A stretch of DNA of 64,000 nt. It comes from Strongyloides papillosus. Its lineage: Eukaryota; Nematoda; Chromadorea; Rhabditida; Strongyloididae. The translations under genes and the position numbers were made by a program. Below the pieces are notes generated by a model, which was given only the letters and a program-made list of their open reading frames with translations, searched no databases and was not told the DNA's origin. The stretch is from positions 1,488,001 through 1,552,000 of the forward strand of contig SRSI01000009.1 in NCBI GenBank assembly GCA_005656395.1, written 5' to 3'. Numbering within the stretch: the first letter of the stretch is position 1; the number at the start of each line of letters is the position of its first letter. Shown piece after piece: positions 23,710 through 36,454 of this stretch.

Positions 23710-26525
23710 ATGACTGCAAATTGTATTAGTAATTTAGACACGCTTATTGAAGATCATGAAATTACGGCTGAAAATGAAGCGACCGTTTCTACAGCATTAC
23801 TAGAAGATAATAATAAATCTGTTTCTACAAAAAAATCCTCCATTCCACTACTTGATATGATAATTACAGGTAGTGGGCATCACAACAAAAAGTAAAAATA
23901 AAGCTTTTTTTTTTCTTATCATTTTATTTATTTATTTAGATCATATTCAAAGATTAATAAATCAACGCATTCTGATAATGATAGCGTTAATAATAAAAGG
24001 TAAGAATATTTTTATATTTTATTATTATGCGTATTTCATTTTTTAGTTCTTTTGATAAATTAACTCTAAAAGATGGTTTATCATCATCCAGTAAAACTTT
24101 ATCTTCTAATGTAAATACTATAAAAGACTGCCCGTTATGTATGGATGAATATCCCGAAGACAATATTGTTACAATCGCATGTTGTAATCATAAAGCTTGT
24201 CTTGATTGTATAAAAGCAGTAAGTCACATGTGTAGTTATTATTTTTTTATTAATATTTTTTTTAGTACTTGAGAATTGAAATTATGGAGAGTAGAGTAAA
24301 CATATCTTGCCCTGAGTGTTCAGAGATGATTCACCCGAATGAAATATATTCTTTGTTAAAAAATTTTCCCGAACTATTGGAAAAATATGAAAATTTTTCA
24401 CTTCGTCGTGTATTAGCTTTGGACCCCGATACGAGATGGTGCCCAGCACCTGATTGTGATTATGCAGTAATTGCCCAATCTTGTGCTGCATGTCCTCAAC
24501 TTAAATGTGGTAGAATTGAATGCTCAACATTATTTTGTTATCATTGCAAAAATATATGGCATGAAAGTCAAACGTGTGATGAAGCAAGAAGAAAAAGAAT
24601 GGCTAAAGATAGTACAACAAAAAAAGGATACAAAAGATCAACGCCTGGTGATAAATTAAATAAGGGCGATGTGAAAGCTTGCCCACGCTGTAAAACATTA
24701 ATTGTAAAAATGAATGATGGGTCGTGTAATCATATGAATTGTGCTGTTTGTAATACCGAATTTTGTTGGCTATGTTTAAAAGAAATTAGTGATCTACATT
24801 ATTTATCATTATCTGGTTGTTCTTTTTGGGTTAGTTTAACAAAGTTAATAAATAAATATGAGTTAAAAACGCATAACATTGAAATAATAACATTTTTTTC
24901 ACTGACAGTTTAAATATAATTTCGACGAAAGTTGTGCGTTTTTACAAAAATATTTTATAGGCACATTTTTTTTGATGTGTACGCATATTTATAATGTACT
25001 TCATAATATGTAATTGATGAACAAATTTGATAGATAGTTTAGTCATGATAATATATTAGTAGTATTAGACCAGAGTTTAAATGGTATAAAAAAGATTTAA
25101 AATAAAAAATTTTTTCAGGGTAAAAAACCATGGAATAGAAAGAAAAAACTTTTATGGCAAATTGGAACATTAATTGGAGCACCTGTTGGTATCGGATTAA
25201 TTGCATGTATGGCTATTCCCGGTATTATTGGGGGATTTCCTTTTATGGTAGGAAGGAAAGTTTACCAAAAACTATCATCTAAATCTAAGCTTCAAAGGCG
25301 TTTTTTAACAAGTCTTAGTGTGGTTGGTGGCGTTATTGCTTCACCAGTTTTGGCTGTTATGGCTGTTGGAGTTGGTGTTCCTGTTTTATTAGCATATGTT
25401 TATGGAGTTGTACCATTATCTATTTGTAGAAATGGTGATTGTGGTGGTGGTAGAAATGTTGATGAAGATGATGAATTAAGTATGGCTTCAGACAATATAA
25501 TGGATTTATTTGATGATGATTTCGAGTCAATGTCGAAGTCATTTGATCGTACTAATATTATTGAAAAAATTCCAACTGAAGGAAATAAAAGGATGTCAAT
25601 GAACAGTGAACTTTCAAAATTAATAAACAATAAAGAACAAGGAAGTATAAAAAGTACTTTGGCAATAAAGAATGGTAGGAATGGTGTGGGTGTTGATATA
25701 TATAATGGATCACGACGACGTGTTTCTGCCGACTCATATATGATAATAGGTGAGGAAAAAACAAATTATGATGATGCATCGGTTATGGGTATGGCTGGAA
25801 GTAAATATCACTTTGATGACAAAAGTGTTAATACCGTTTACACAATAAATTCTGGTGCGCAATTAGAAAATTTAAATAATTCCGGTGATTGTAATAGTAA
25901 CAATGCTTTATCAGGTTTTATTTTAGACAATAAAAGTTTGTCAGAATCGGCTAATGGTGATAATAAGAATAATTTGTCATCGGGTGGTATTTTTTCTATT
26001 GGTGGTACAGAATTAAAACTCCAAAATGGTGGTGATTCATCTTCCATATCATCATTTAAGCCTTATAAAATTATGTTTGCTGGAGGAAAAACTATAGATA
26101 TGTCCAATTACAATGAACCATATCCATATCAAGCTAAAGTTTTTTCTACAGATACTGCGACTTTGTTTTCAAAAGAACATTCAACTACATCGACTTCATC
26201 AAAATCTCCTCATCCAAATGATGATCCATATCATATTTATTCTGTATTAGACCGATTTAAAAGTGTTGTATCTGATGATGTTTGTTCAGATGAACAATAT
26301 CACCCATCACGAAGTACAAATACTAAAAGCCAAAAATATAAATATAGTAGCTCAAATCAATCTATTGAAGTTAACACTTCTATGGAAGTTAACAATAGAA
26401 CACCTACTGATACAATTCTGAACATTGACGAATCTGGAACAACTCATAAAGTTAGTAAAAAGAATTCTCGGTCAATTTGGAATCGTATTTTCAAATCAAA
26501 AACAAAAACCGGTTCAGATGTTTAA
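23710..26525 (+). CDS. RBR E3 ubiquitin ligase, RNF19A/B (Dorfin) type
   Basis: Five exons: 23710-23891, 23940-23999, 24047-24218, 24266-24829 and 25119-26525; 794 aa with consistent phases. After a disordered N-terminus come RING1 ([21 protein letters not shown]), the IBR domain (WCPAPDC...CSTLFCYHC) and RING2 ([21 protein letters not shown], then FCWLC), where the Cys of DGSC is the expected thioester residue. Directly after RING2, [21 protein letters not shown] leads into two hydrophobic spans, the diagnostic RNF19 layout; [16 protein letters not shown] ends the second. The remaining ~370 aa are Ser/Asn-rich. It is expected at ER/endosomal membranes. The ATG follows immediately on TTTTTTAAG, so the 5' end is probably trans-spliced. 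Intron 4 is long (289 bp); the others are 46-48 bp. Confidence 0.93.
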
Positions 26526-27279
26526 TTTTTATTTATATTTTTGCAAGTCTTTACAAATAAGCGTGTATATTTTGAGATATAAATTAATAAGAATTATGTA
26601 AATTAATTCAATAATAAAAAAGTTTTATATACTATTTTTGCTAGAATGTAATAATGTTTAGTAAGATATTTTATGGATTTAATTGTTATAGTCCTAATCA
26701 ATGCTTAAAAGTAGCAAGAGGACATATATTTATCTAAATATTACCTTTGAAAATTCAGGTAAATAGTATGTTCCTTAAAGTAACTACAGTTTTCTCCAAA
26801 AAATTAAATAGGACTACTATCACTAAAATAATACCCAGATTGATGGATTTTAAGTACAAATTCATCGCAGTTATTTTTCAATGAAAATGTAGTAATAGTG
26901 AAGATTGATATTATATTATTACCCAAACAGAAAAAGATAAAACTAGAATAGCTAGGGACTTTTTCATTACTCAAATGAGGTAATGATAACATAATTGTAC
27001 TTTATAGATTTTTCTATTATTCTCAAATAATACACACAAAATGTAATCATACAATTGACTTTATTTTATTAAAACAAATTCAATTATAACAGAATTAAGA
27101 ATTATTATATTTAGCATTTCGTTTGATGTCTAGATACCAGCGAGTTCTTATATAGTTAAACAAATTTCATAACAGTTGTCTTTTTTATAAAAAAAATAAA
27201 TTCTTAAAAAATTATTAGTTTATGAAGTAAATTAAATCAAGAATAATTAAGTATAAACAATGTATAAAAAAGACTTTAG
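26526..27279. other. Convergent intergenic spacer
   Basis: About 750 bp between the 3' ends of the RNF19-like gene and CPSF6. AATAAA-like signals are present (for example near 26611). A 62-codon frame at 26804-26992 appears to be chance. Confidence 0.55.
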
Positions 27280-28492
27280 CTATCTCCTGCCGCTTCGATA
27301 ATCACGACCGGAATCCCTATCTCTAGATCTCTCTCTAGACCGACGTCTTTTTTTACGATCTCTATCAGGGGTTGGAGAATGATAATGAGATCTACGTTTT
27401 TTTTCATATGCATCTCTACTTTCACTTGCTTTATCCATAGCTTCCTATAAATAGAAAAAAATAACAACTTTTTATTGAGAAAAAAAATAAACAATGAAAT
27501 ACCTTTATAGCATTTACCATATCTTGTATCTGTTCATGATTACACAATTTGGAATCACAAATTTGTTCATATGCTTTCTTTAGAATCCTATATGCTTCAC
27601 TGTAATCTTTATTTTGTGCTTTCTGTTTCGCTTTGCTAATAGCATACAATCCAATTTCCTTCAGACTTTCTATTTCTTTTTCTTTTCCAACAATTGATTT
27701 CATCATAGGATTAGATGAATTATTAAATCCACCAAACATTCCTTGGTTGCCTATAAATGATCCACCAAAAGGGTTCATAACATTTACACCGGGAGGCATA
27801 CAATTCATTAGTTTTGGTATATTCGTACTTGGTCCATTTATTCCAGGGGGCCCGAAAGGATTTATTGGTTGTTGAATTGGTTTAGCGAGATTAACAGTTG
27901 GAAGACAACTTACTTGTTTTGGCATAACTGAAGTAGGAACATTTCCTGAGTTGATTGAGATACCATTTGATGATGTATGTGAAATATTTTGATGATTTAT
28001 AGCTGATAATTTATTTTCGACGCCATCTTTCTTTTTCGTCAGGTCATTACTTTTCTTTGTAGAATCTTCTAATTTTGCTAAACTTTGTTTATTATATGGC
28101 CAAACCTGAATTACTCGATCATGTAACCGTGCTACTAGAGATTTGTCGGATAATGTTTTAACATCATTCTCATTTTTAAAAACAAGTAATGCAAATCCTT
28201 TACTTTGACCGTTATTTTTATACTCGTGAAATTTAATATCTAGAGGAGTTTCACAACCTTGTTGTGTAACAAATTCAGACAAATCATCATCTGTTGTCCA
28301 CCAAGTGAGATTACTAACATAACAGCAAAATCTCCTTCCACTATAAGATTCTGAAGATTGTTGATTTGGAGGACCAGTTACAATTTTAGACGATATATCT
28401 ACAGCAGGAACTGAAAGAACTGGATTAACAGATGTTGCAGCAGGAGCAATAGCCATATCAAACAAATCATCATCACCAATTGATGTATCCAT
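27280..28492 (-). CDS. cfim-2: Cleavage and polyadenylation specificity factor 6 (CFIm68)
   Basis: Two exons, 28492-27503 and 27444-27280 (58-bp intron); 384 aa. CPSF6 is the large subunit of cleavage factor Im; with NUDT21/CFIm25 it binds UGUA and steers poly(A) site choice. The RRM (about residues 54-135) has the family signature YVSNLTWWTTDDDLSEFV, then KGFALLVF and the NKQ segment after it. The middle is Pro/Gly/Asn-rich (PFGPPGINGP, NPFGGSFIGN). A C-terminal helix (AYRILKKAYEQICD) precedes a short charged RS-like tail (RRSRERSRDRDSGRDYRSGR), reduced compared with vertebrates. The second exon is essential, since it supplies the RS-like domain. The symbol follows C. elegans usage and is moderately certain. 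Confidence 0.92.
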
Positions 28493-29107
28493 TATTTAAA
28501 CTCTAAAAGGTAGGTAATAATTTATTTATCTAACATTAATAGAACAATATTCATTAAAAAAATTTTTTAAAAGTTATACAATAATTAATTATACAATATA
28601 AAAACTCGACAATTAATAAATAACAAATATTAATAAAAAAATATAAATTAGGATCACGTAAAATAAATTGAGAAGATTCTGGTTCCTCACTGCACCCGTT
28701 TAATTTTACCAGGATTTTGAAAACACAATAATCGATCAGCAATTGAAGAAATATGATAAATTATTATACATCTACAAAGAAAAAATACCTAAATAATAGT
28801 AATGTTTAATTAAAATTAGAACTTTAAATGAATTAACAAACAGCTATAGTAATTTAAAATCTTTAACGAACGAGTCAACGACACACCAAATAGGTCATTC
28901 GTTGTGAGATGCCTTTGAAAATTAATTTGTTTCTTTAACAACATCTTATTTAAATTAAAATCAATTAAGCTGTATGTTTATTAAGTTTAGTAGAACTAAA
29001 TAATAATGGAAAATCAAAACTTTTATTAGTCATTTTGATGACATCAATCAAATTATAAAATGTTTATAACAAATATTATTTGATTTATTTAATGTAGTAT
29101 TATTTTT
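28493..29107. other. Intergenic spacer with unassigned fragments
   Basis: About 600 bp between CPSF6 and the small heat-shock gene. It contains short open segments on the minus strand (e.g. 28771-28687 behind a TTTGTAG acceptor-like site) and an imperfect inverted repeat with arms AACGAA (28866) and TTCGTT (28899). Neither could be turned into a gene model. Confidence 0.4.
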
Positions 29108-29668
29108 TTATTTGTATTGGATAGGGACATTTCTTCCTCTCTTTCCTTTAATTGATGGAGTTATTTTACCTGTGATGGTAAGGATACCATCCTTAGTTAG
29201 GTCGGAAACAACATCTTCTTCTCTAACGTTAGAAGGTAAAGCATATCTTCTTATAAATGCTCGTTGCATCTGTAAAATAACAAATAGCCATATTAACTAA
29301 CTTACCATTCCATGCCTGTTGTAGTTTTCTTGGTGTCTTCCTTCAATAACAATGTAACCATCGGCAATATTGACTCTCAATTCGTTCGGATGAAATTGTG
29401 AAACGTCCATTCTTAAAGATATTGAATCATCAGTTACTCTCAATTCTTCATTAGCACTTCCAAATTTAAACATTTCTCTGAAATCATTGTTAAACATCAA
29501 TGGTTGAAAAAATCTTCTTTCAACTTCTTCAAAGAATCTTTCAATTTCGTAAAAAGGTGACATCATATCATTATTAGAAAATGAAGCATAGTAGTCACCT
29601 CTTTGTGCTACAGGCCTTTCTGCCGGACTATGGAAGAAACTTCTTGGTAGTAAGCTTCGGAATCCCAT
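29108..29668 (-). CDS. Small heat-shock protein (HSP20/alpha-crystallin family)
   Basis: Two exons, 29668-29306 and 29269-29108 (36-bp intron); 174 aa. An ATP-independent holdase chaperone forming oligomers. The N-terminal arm is Phe/Arg-rich (MGFRSLLPRSFFHSP; YEIERFFEEVERRFF). The alpha-crystallin domain runs from about residue 75 (LRVTDDSISLRMDVSQFHPNE) through IEGRHQEN and, across the splice, FIRRYALPSNVREEDVVSDL to DGILTITG. The tail carries IKGKRGRNVPIQY, where V-P-I is a version of the oligomer-forming I/V-x-I/V motif. A heat-shock element lies upstream (29811-29823). TATTTCAG six bases before the ATG suggests a trans-splice site or 5' UTR intron. It resembles the C. elegans hsp-12/hsp-16/SIP-1 families; the exact member is not assigned. 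Confidence 0.93.
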
Positions 29669-29810
29669 TTTTTTCTGAAATAACTATCAAAATAATTATT
29701 AGATATAGAGAATTAGGAAAAAATGTATTCAATTAAGCCTTAAAAGTAGGGAAAACACCTTATGCGTCTACGTTGCGAAACAAAAAGTGAAAATATTTTA
29801 AAATGTGGTG

Positions 29811-29823
29811 TTCTAGAAATTTC
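29811..29823. promoter_or_regulatory. Heat-shock element upstream of the HSP20 gene
   Basis: TTCTAGAAATTTC contains three alternating, perfectly spaced HSF units (nTTCn nGAAn nTTCn). It lies 143 bp upstream of the small heat-shock ATG. Position and exact spacing make it a likely HSF-1 site; binding is inferred. Confidence 0.75.
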
Positions 29824-30527
29824 TCTAACGCTTGTTTACAACTAGGATGAATAGGGAGCTGAAATGCGTAAGAATCGTCACGTGCTACCCTGAATATTAA
29901 AATATTTCATATGTATTTTTATAAAAAATTATTGTATGAAATAGCTATAGGTATTTGGATTGTTTATTGAATAATAATATTTTATTATATATGGATATAG
30001 ATAGACTGTATAATATTAAGTTAGAAAAGAAAAAGGGGAATATAATTATGAGTTGAAGTTCACTTTAAAAAAACATTTGTTGTTAGAATGTTTTATGAAT
30101 ATACATTTTAAATAATGTCTTTTATGATGGCAATTCCATAGAAACTGATGAATGTACTATTCATAATGTTTATAGTATTTCAATAAACATAGGATATCAT
30201 TGATAAGTCAAATAGTTTTCCAGGTCATAAAGTGATAAATTATCCTACTTTCTCGTAACAATTTTTAAAAAAAGTTTGTACTAAACGTTAAAAGTGGAAA
30301 TAATTGTTTATGTTAATTTTTATCTCTTAGAATTTTTCAAAAGACATTGAATTCAAAAATTATAAATTTGTTCAGTAGAAAAATAATAATATTGAATAAT
30401 AGTGGTATTGATATAAAATTTAAATTATACGTATACTTATAACAGAATAAATAAAATAAAATGAATGTTTAATTTTTTCAAATATAGGTAATTTTGATGC
30501 CATTTACAATTGAAAAAAAATTGTAAT
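29824..30527. other. Divergent intergenic region between HSP20 and AMP deaminase
   Basis: About 700 bp shared by two genes transcribed away from each other. Beyond the heat-shock element, an AAATATAG acceptor-like sequence ends at 30487, which may join a 5' UTR exon or a spliced leader to the AMP deaminase ATG at 30528. No further gene is seen. Confidence 0.5.
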
Positions 30528-32532
30528 ATGTCAACAAATTACAACTCGATCGAAAAAGAATCTTCATCAGAGAGAAATAAAAGAGGTATTGGCAGTGTTT
30601 TTATCGAAAGTTTTTCAAGCAGCTCTAATAAAGTTAATAATGAACATACCAGTGAAAAACAACTTATAGAGGCAATAAAACTTCGTTATGAATATATGGA
30701 AAGAAGTGGAAATTTTTTTTCAGAAACAACGAAATCGTTTATTGAAAAGAGATTTGTACCTGAACAACAAAAATGTCATAAGTCAAAAATGAATACGAGT
30801 AAGTGTTAATGTAAATTGATGTTATATTCTAATTATTAAAGATACATCATATAATCCTCCGGAACCATCTCCAGATCACTGGATGCTTAATAAACCACTA
30901 CCACAATATGAAAAATTATTTACTTTAACAAGAGAAGATGGTGTTTATAGAATAAAAAATGAGTTAGGGGAATATGTTAATGAATTTGACAAATGTTTTT
31001 TGAGTAAGACTAAATATTTAAAAGATTATGAAAAAATGGTTGGAATTGTTTCTGATGGACCACTAAAATCGTTATGTTATCGAAGATTATGTTATCTACA
31101 GAACAAATTTCAACTTTATTTGTTACGTAATGAGCAAAGAGAATTACATGAGCAAAAGAGTGTAAGGCATAGAGATTTCTATAATATAAGGAAAGTCGAT
31201 ACACACATTCATGCAGCTAGCAGTATGAATCAAAAACACCTATTAAGATTTATTAAAAGAAAAATGAAAACTGAAAATGATACTGTTGTTCTAGAAAAAG
31301 ATGGAAAGAAAATAACTATGGGTGAATTGTTTAAAGGTTTAAATGTAGAACCATATGACTTAAATGTAGATATTCTTGATGTACATGCATATAAAAATGC
31401 TTTTCATAGGTTGGATAAATTTAACCATAAGTATAATCCTATTGGAGAAAGTACATTAAGGAAATTGTTTGTGAGTACAGATAATTATGTTGGTGGGAAA
31501 TATTTCGCTGAAGTATTGAAAGAGGTTTTTAAAGAGCTGGAAGATTCAAAATATCAACATATTGAACCAAGGTTAAGTATCTATGGGCATAAAAAAAATG
31601 AATGGAGTAAATTAGCTAAATGGGCTATAAAACATGATGTTTGGTCAACAAACTCAAAATTTCTTATTCAAATACCACGTTTATATGATATTTATAGAGA
31701 AAAAAAACTCATTTCAAATTTTGATCAATTATTGGATAATATTTTTACTCCATTATTTGAGGTTACAAACAATCCAAGTGTAGATCCTGATTTATTTAGA
31801 TTCCTTATGCAAATAACAGGAATAGATTCTGTTGATGATGAAAGTAAACATGAATATATACAATTTGACAAATTTACTCCAAATCCAAATGACTATGTAG
31901 ATGCTGAAAACCCATCATATACCTATTATATGTATTATTTTTATTCAAATATTGCAATGTTAAATGCTTTTAGAAAATCAAGAAATTTAAACACATTTTC
32001 ATTCAGATTACATTCTGGTGAAGCTGGTCATCCACATCATTTAATTGATAGTTTTCTAACAGCTGAATCAATATCTCATGGACTGCTTTTAAGAAAATTA
32101 CCAGTCCTTCAATATTTGTTTTATTTAACAAAAATTGGAATTTCTATGTCACCATTGTCTAACAATTCACTTGTAATACCATATAATCGCAATCCTTTAC
32201 CTCAATTTCTTATGAAAGGTTTAAATGTTTCCCTTTCAACTGATGATCCATTACAATTTCATCTAACAAAAGAAGCTTTAATGGAAGAATATTCAATTGC
32301 TGTACAAGTTTGGAAACTCTCTCCAACGGATATGTGCGAATTAGCATTAAATAGTGTAAGACAATCTGGTTTTGAGGATAACATTAAGTATTATTGGTTA
32401 GGACCAAATTTTAAGTGTGAAAGTGCATTAGGAAATGATATTTCTAAAACTAATGTTCCCGATATACGTATAACGTTTCGATATGAAACCTTGGTTGATG
32501 AATTAACACACATTTTCCAAAATTATAAATAA
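30528..32532 (+). CDS. AMP deaminase
   Basis: Two exons, 30528-30798 and 30842-32532 (43-bp intron); 653 aa. The start is the first ATG in frame; upstream of it the frame is open but has no ATG. The enzyme hydrolyses AMP to IMP and ammonia in the purine nucleotide cycle. Catalytic signatures of the AMP/adenosine deaminase barrel are present: the metal-binding VDTHIHAASSMNQKHLLRFI, SFRLHSGEAGHPHHL (second-half His/Glu), and the terminal SLSTDDPLQFH with the metal-binding Asp pair. The variable N-terminal extension is short (~120 aa before the conserved NKPLPQYEKLF region), so little regulatory sequence is present compared with vertebrate AMPD1-3. Confidence 0.95.
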
Positions 32533-33017
32533 TAACTATATTTTAACTAATTATTTCGAAGTTACTAATTGAGTGAATTTTCTTATTTAAAAGTGTCAAA
32601 TAAATTTTACTTTATTTATTAGTCAGTCATTTTATTGTCTTAAATTCTACTTTTAAATATATTAATCTTTGGTGTATCATTGTTTCTGCCATTATTCGAA
32701 TGTAAAAAATCTCTCAAATTATTTTTATGTTTACCAAAAACTATTAATTATATTAAAGTTGTATAATAAACTATTTTTGTTAGCATAGTTGAATATATCA
32801 TTAAAAATTTTTATGTATTCATATGCTTAGATATAACAGGTTTTATTGTAAATTATATTGTTAAATGATTAAAAATCGGAACAAGTAATTGAAATTAATA
32901 ATATTACTTTATTTTTAATACATTCTAAATATAATCTTACTATTATAGAATTAAACAACATAATATTTATCTAAACAGGTATTTTGTCTAAATTTTTTTA
33001 AAATTACACTTTAAAGA
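32533..33017. other. Convergent intergenic spacer
   Basis: About 480 bp between the 3' ends of AMP deaminase and the SELENBP1-like gene; only A/T-rich sequence, no gene seen. Confidence 0.6.
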
Positions 33018-34538
33018 TTATAACCAAATGTCACTGGTACAATCCCCACCAGGATATCTCATTTCATGAGGAAGATATGATGATCCATCAATATCTGTTA
33101 AATCAACAACAAAATTCTCATCTAATGTCATTTTTCCATTTTCTTCATTAATATTAATTTTGAGAATGTTACCACCTTTTGAAGCAAGATCTGGATAAAA
33201 TTGTTGATCCCATTTTAAATATAATGAGTTACTAACATATAAACGCTTTCCATCTAAACTTAATTGAAGCATTTGTGGACCCCCCTCAATTTTTGTCCCA
33301 TTAATATAAGTAGGATTTGGTTGAGGGTAATCCTCATCAAGTATTTTAACATTTGTTTCACTATGTAAACTACCACTTATGTTAATCTCACTATTTAATA
33401 CAAAATTGAATGGATCCGAAATATCATATTGTTTTATGATTCCATGAAGCCAACATGAAGCATATAAATATTTATCATCCATTGAAATAATAATGTCAGT
33501 TATCAATGGTGGCATAACATCCATTGCCCAACCAGAAACTTTAACAGGATTTATGGAAGCAGCTAGTCTGCATTTGTATTCTCCATTACCATTATCGTAT
33601 ATATGGAAAATTGATGATCCTAAAGCTGTACCAACAAATGCATGCCATTTTGTTGGATCATGGAGGAAACGTACTTCTAAAGGTATTTGGCCTTCGGGTC
33701 CAGGTAATTCTATAGATTGACAAATTTCTTTTTCATTCCATTTAAATATGTGGATTTTATTCCCGTATTGTCCTAAAAATGATAATTAATTTATTATTAT
33801 ATAAAAAAATAAAATAATAAAGTACTAACCATCTATAACATCTTCAACTTTGAAACCATCCTTTATGGCATTGGGGGTTCCCCATTCAGTACTAATCATA
33901 ACATTTTGTCTTGGTTGATACCAAAAATCATAGTTAAATTTTGGCTCCATAGTATTTTCTTTAATCCATGTTTTCTTTGGTTCAAATGTCTTCCCATCAA
34001 GTAAAATAAAATTCCCTCTAGCATTACCATCATTATCACCTAATGTACTTATCATTATATTTCCATCTGCCAGACAATGAGAAGTATGTAGAAAAGATAC
34101 ATTAAATGGTAATAATTTTTCCGGTTCAACTATATGATCTATTTTCAAATTTTTAGGATCTTTTGTATTTATTACGTAAATTCTTGAAGAATTTAAACAC
34201 GGAATAATTAAGTGTGAGCGAACTAATGATGAATCATCATAACAACTACTACATGTATTCCATCCGGAATGATGAACCTCGTCATTTTCATAAGGAAGTT
34301 GAACATAATTAATAACCTAATTATTATTTTGTTAATAAAATATTTTAATACTTACTTTTGTGAATGTTTCACTTTCTGGATCAACATCAACACAAGCTAT
34401 TATATCATGTTCACCCTCTTTAGTATTTGGACAGGTAACAAATAAAACTTTTTCTCTACCTCCATTTTTAATGGCATCTTCTGGTGATTTATAACCAGGG
34501 CCTTTTTTCAGACAGCACTTTATTGTATCTTTATACAT
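33018..34538 (-). CDS. semo-1: Methanethiol oxidase / selenium-binding protein 1 family
   Basis: Three exons: 34538-34356, 34316-33830 and 33772-33018; 474 aa, the normal SELENBP1 length. The enzyme converts methanethiol to formaldehyde, H2S and H2O2 in the cytosol. Family marks are the N-terminal CCLKKGPGYKSPEDAI, then FVTCPN, the EVHHSGWNTCSSCYDD block holding the conserved selenium/metal-site cysteine, the STEWGTPNAIKDGF segment, and the C-terminal beta-propeller part ending LPHEMRYPGGDCTSDIWL. All joins keep frame. A TGACCTTGA sequence lies 80 bp upstream of the ATG (listed separately). The symbol follows the C. elegans methanethiol oxidase; family assignment is firm. Confidence 0.94.
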
Positions 34539-34617
34539 TTTAAAAAAAGAAATTGATTCGTTTAATATTTCTGAAATATAAAAACAAATTATTCACGTTG
34601 ATTATATCAATTCGTTA

Positions 34618-34626
34618 TGACCTTGA
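34618..34626. promoter_or_regulatory. NR5A/ERR-type extended half-site upstream of methanethiol oxidase
   Basis: TGACCTTGA (complement TCAAGGTCA) is a perfect match to the monomeric site YCAAGGYCR bound by FTZ-F1/NR5A receptors. It lies 80 bp before the start codon of the SELENBP1-like gene. The match is exact in a very AT-poor-in-such-motifs context, but function is inference. Confidence 0.35.
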
Positions 34627-36454
34627 AATGGACAAATATGTATAAATGATTAGATAAGATATCATTATTAGTCAACAACTTATTCAAGTAAAAAAAGATT
34701 ACGCTTAAAAAAGATTGATATATTTAAATATTATAGAAGTAATAAAAATTTTATTACATAACGTTCAAGAGTGCAAGTTTTTTTAATCATTCACATTTCA
34801 TACGTTAAAAATTGTGATATAACTATGGGAAAAATAATGTTTTAATGAATAATGTTATTATCAAAAGTTTTCCTACAATAAAAATTCACCTTACAGTATA
34901 GTGAAAAATAATTATCAAAATGACATTAAATGATCTAATTTTTTGTTTATAATTAAAATTAATCTAATTAGATCAAAAATGGAATTTAAAATAACTTCTA
35001 TAAGTATATATAAATATTTTTTATCAAATTAATACTTAATCATAGAATTGATAACATTAATAAAAAGAAAAAACTCTTGTAAAGAAAGAAGGTATTAAAT
35101 TTTGATAAATATATTTTATAAAAGAATCGAACATTGTCTCAAGAAGTCGTAGAATTTTTAATAATTCATCTGAATGAGGTAACTAAAAAGAAGGTAGGAT
35201 AAAGGCTTTATTAAAAATAAAGAAATATAAAAAAATTTGATATCTAAATCAATTAGGAATTTAATTATATAATACCATTAATCTGTTTAAGTAGCCATTT
35301 ATTTTGAGTATACTCTGTCTAATGAATTTTATACTGAATTGTAGAAATTGGACTTTAATATATAGATCAAAAAAGTTACTAAAAAGATAAAATTTTGAAT
35401 ATTATAATTATGATAGTTTTAAAACATTATCGTAATAAGATTGATAAAACTATTTTCTGGTATAAATAGATAAAAGTTTCAAAAATGTTCATGAAGTATA
35501 GGTGGTTTTAAAATTACATTATACCAAATTAATGTGAAAATAAATTTGTAATTAAAGTAATTATTTCAATTAAATGTAATTTGCTAACATAATTGTAAAT
35601 TCTATGCATACTTTCATTAAAAACATTTAATTTTTTAAATCCTACACATCAATAATAGATAAAAAAGTTTACTATTGCATGGTAAATGTATTTATCAAAC
35701 AAATACATTAGAAAAATATAAAACACAAATATATATTTTGATTTTTGTGTGAAAAATTTTTTTAAAGAGAATGTCATAATCTTAAAAACGTGTGAATGTT
35801 TTTTTTACAATTCAAAAAAATAAGGTATGAGAATGTGATAAAAATAAAATATCCAAATGTGTTTAATGAGTCGTTATTATCAATTTTAAATATATTTTAA
35901 TTACTGTCATTATAGAAAAAATGATTCTTTATTTATTCTTTAATCTATAAACCTGCTCTTCTAAAATTCTGTTGACCAAGATTATTTTTTAAATATACAA
36001 AAGTTATTGTTATAAATTTGTAAAAAAATGACTTTTATGATAACTTAATTATCATTTTAATAATTGATTAAATCCAAAAGATGTTTTTACTCATATACAT
36101 CTTTTCTTCTAAGATATGCTAATTAGCATAATATTTCTCTTCTATTAATATCCTTTTATTCTTATTAAGATTATAGTTGTGGTAAAAGAACAATTAACTT
36201 ATTCACTTTACATTTAATAATAGATATAATTTTTATTATCATTTTATTTGTTATTAATCTATTTATAGATATTTTGATGGGAACAAAAGAATATTAATAA
36301 TTTAAAATTTTACATTTAAAATGTTATAAATTTAAAATTTTTTTTTACAATAAGAAAAAAATAAAGTAATATTTTAAAAAGATTATTGGTATAGTGCATC
36401 TACAAATAAGTTAATTAGAAAATAAATAAAAGTTAAAGATTGTAAACGGGTAGC
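34627..36454. other. Divergent intergenic region, no gene seen
   Basis: About 1.8 kb of AT-rich DNA between the methanethiol oxidase and glycosyltransferase start sites. No open frame with coding character, RNA gene or clear repeat was found. Confidence 0.55.

Noticed and set aside
30510..30527. Extension of AMP deaminase upstream of the ATG
   Set aside because: The frame is open but begins with TTG, not ATG; the first ATG at 30528 was used.
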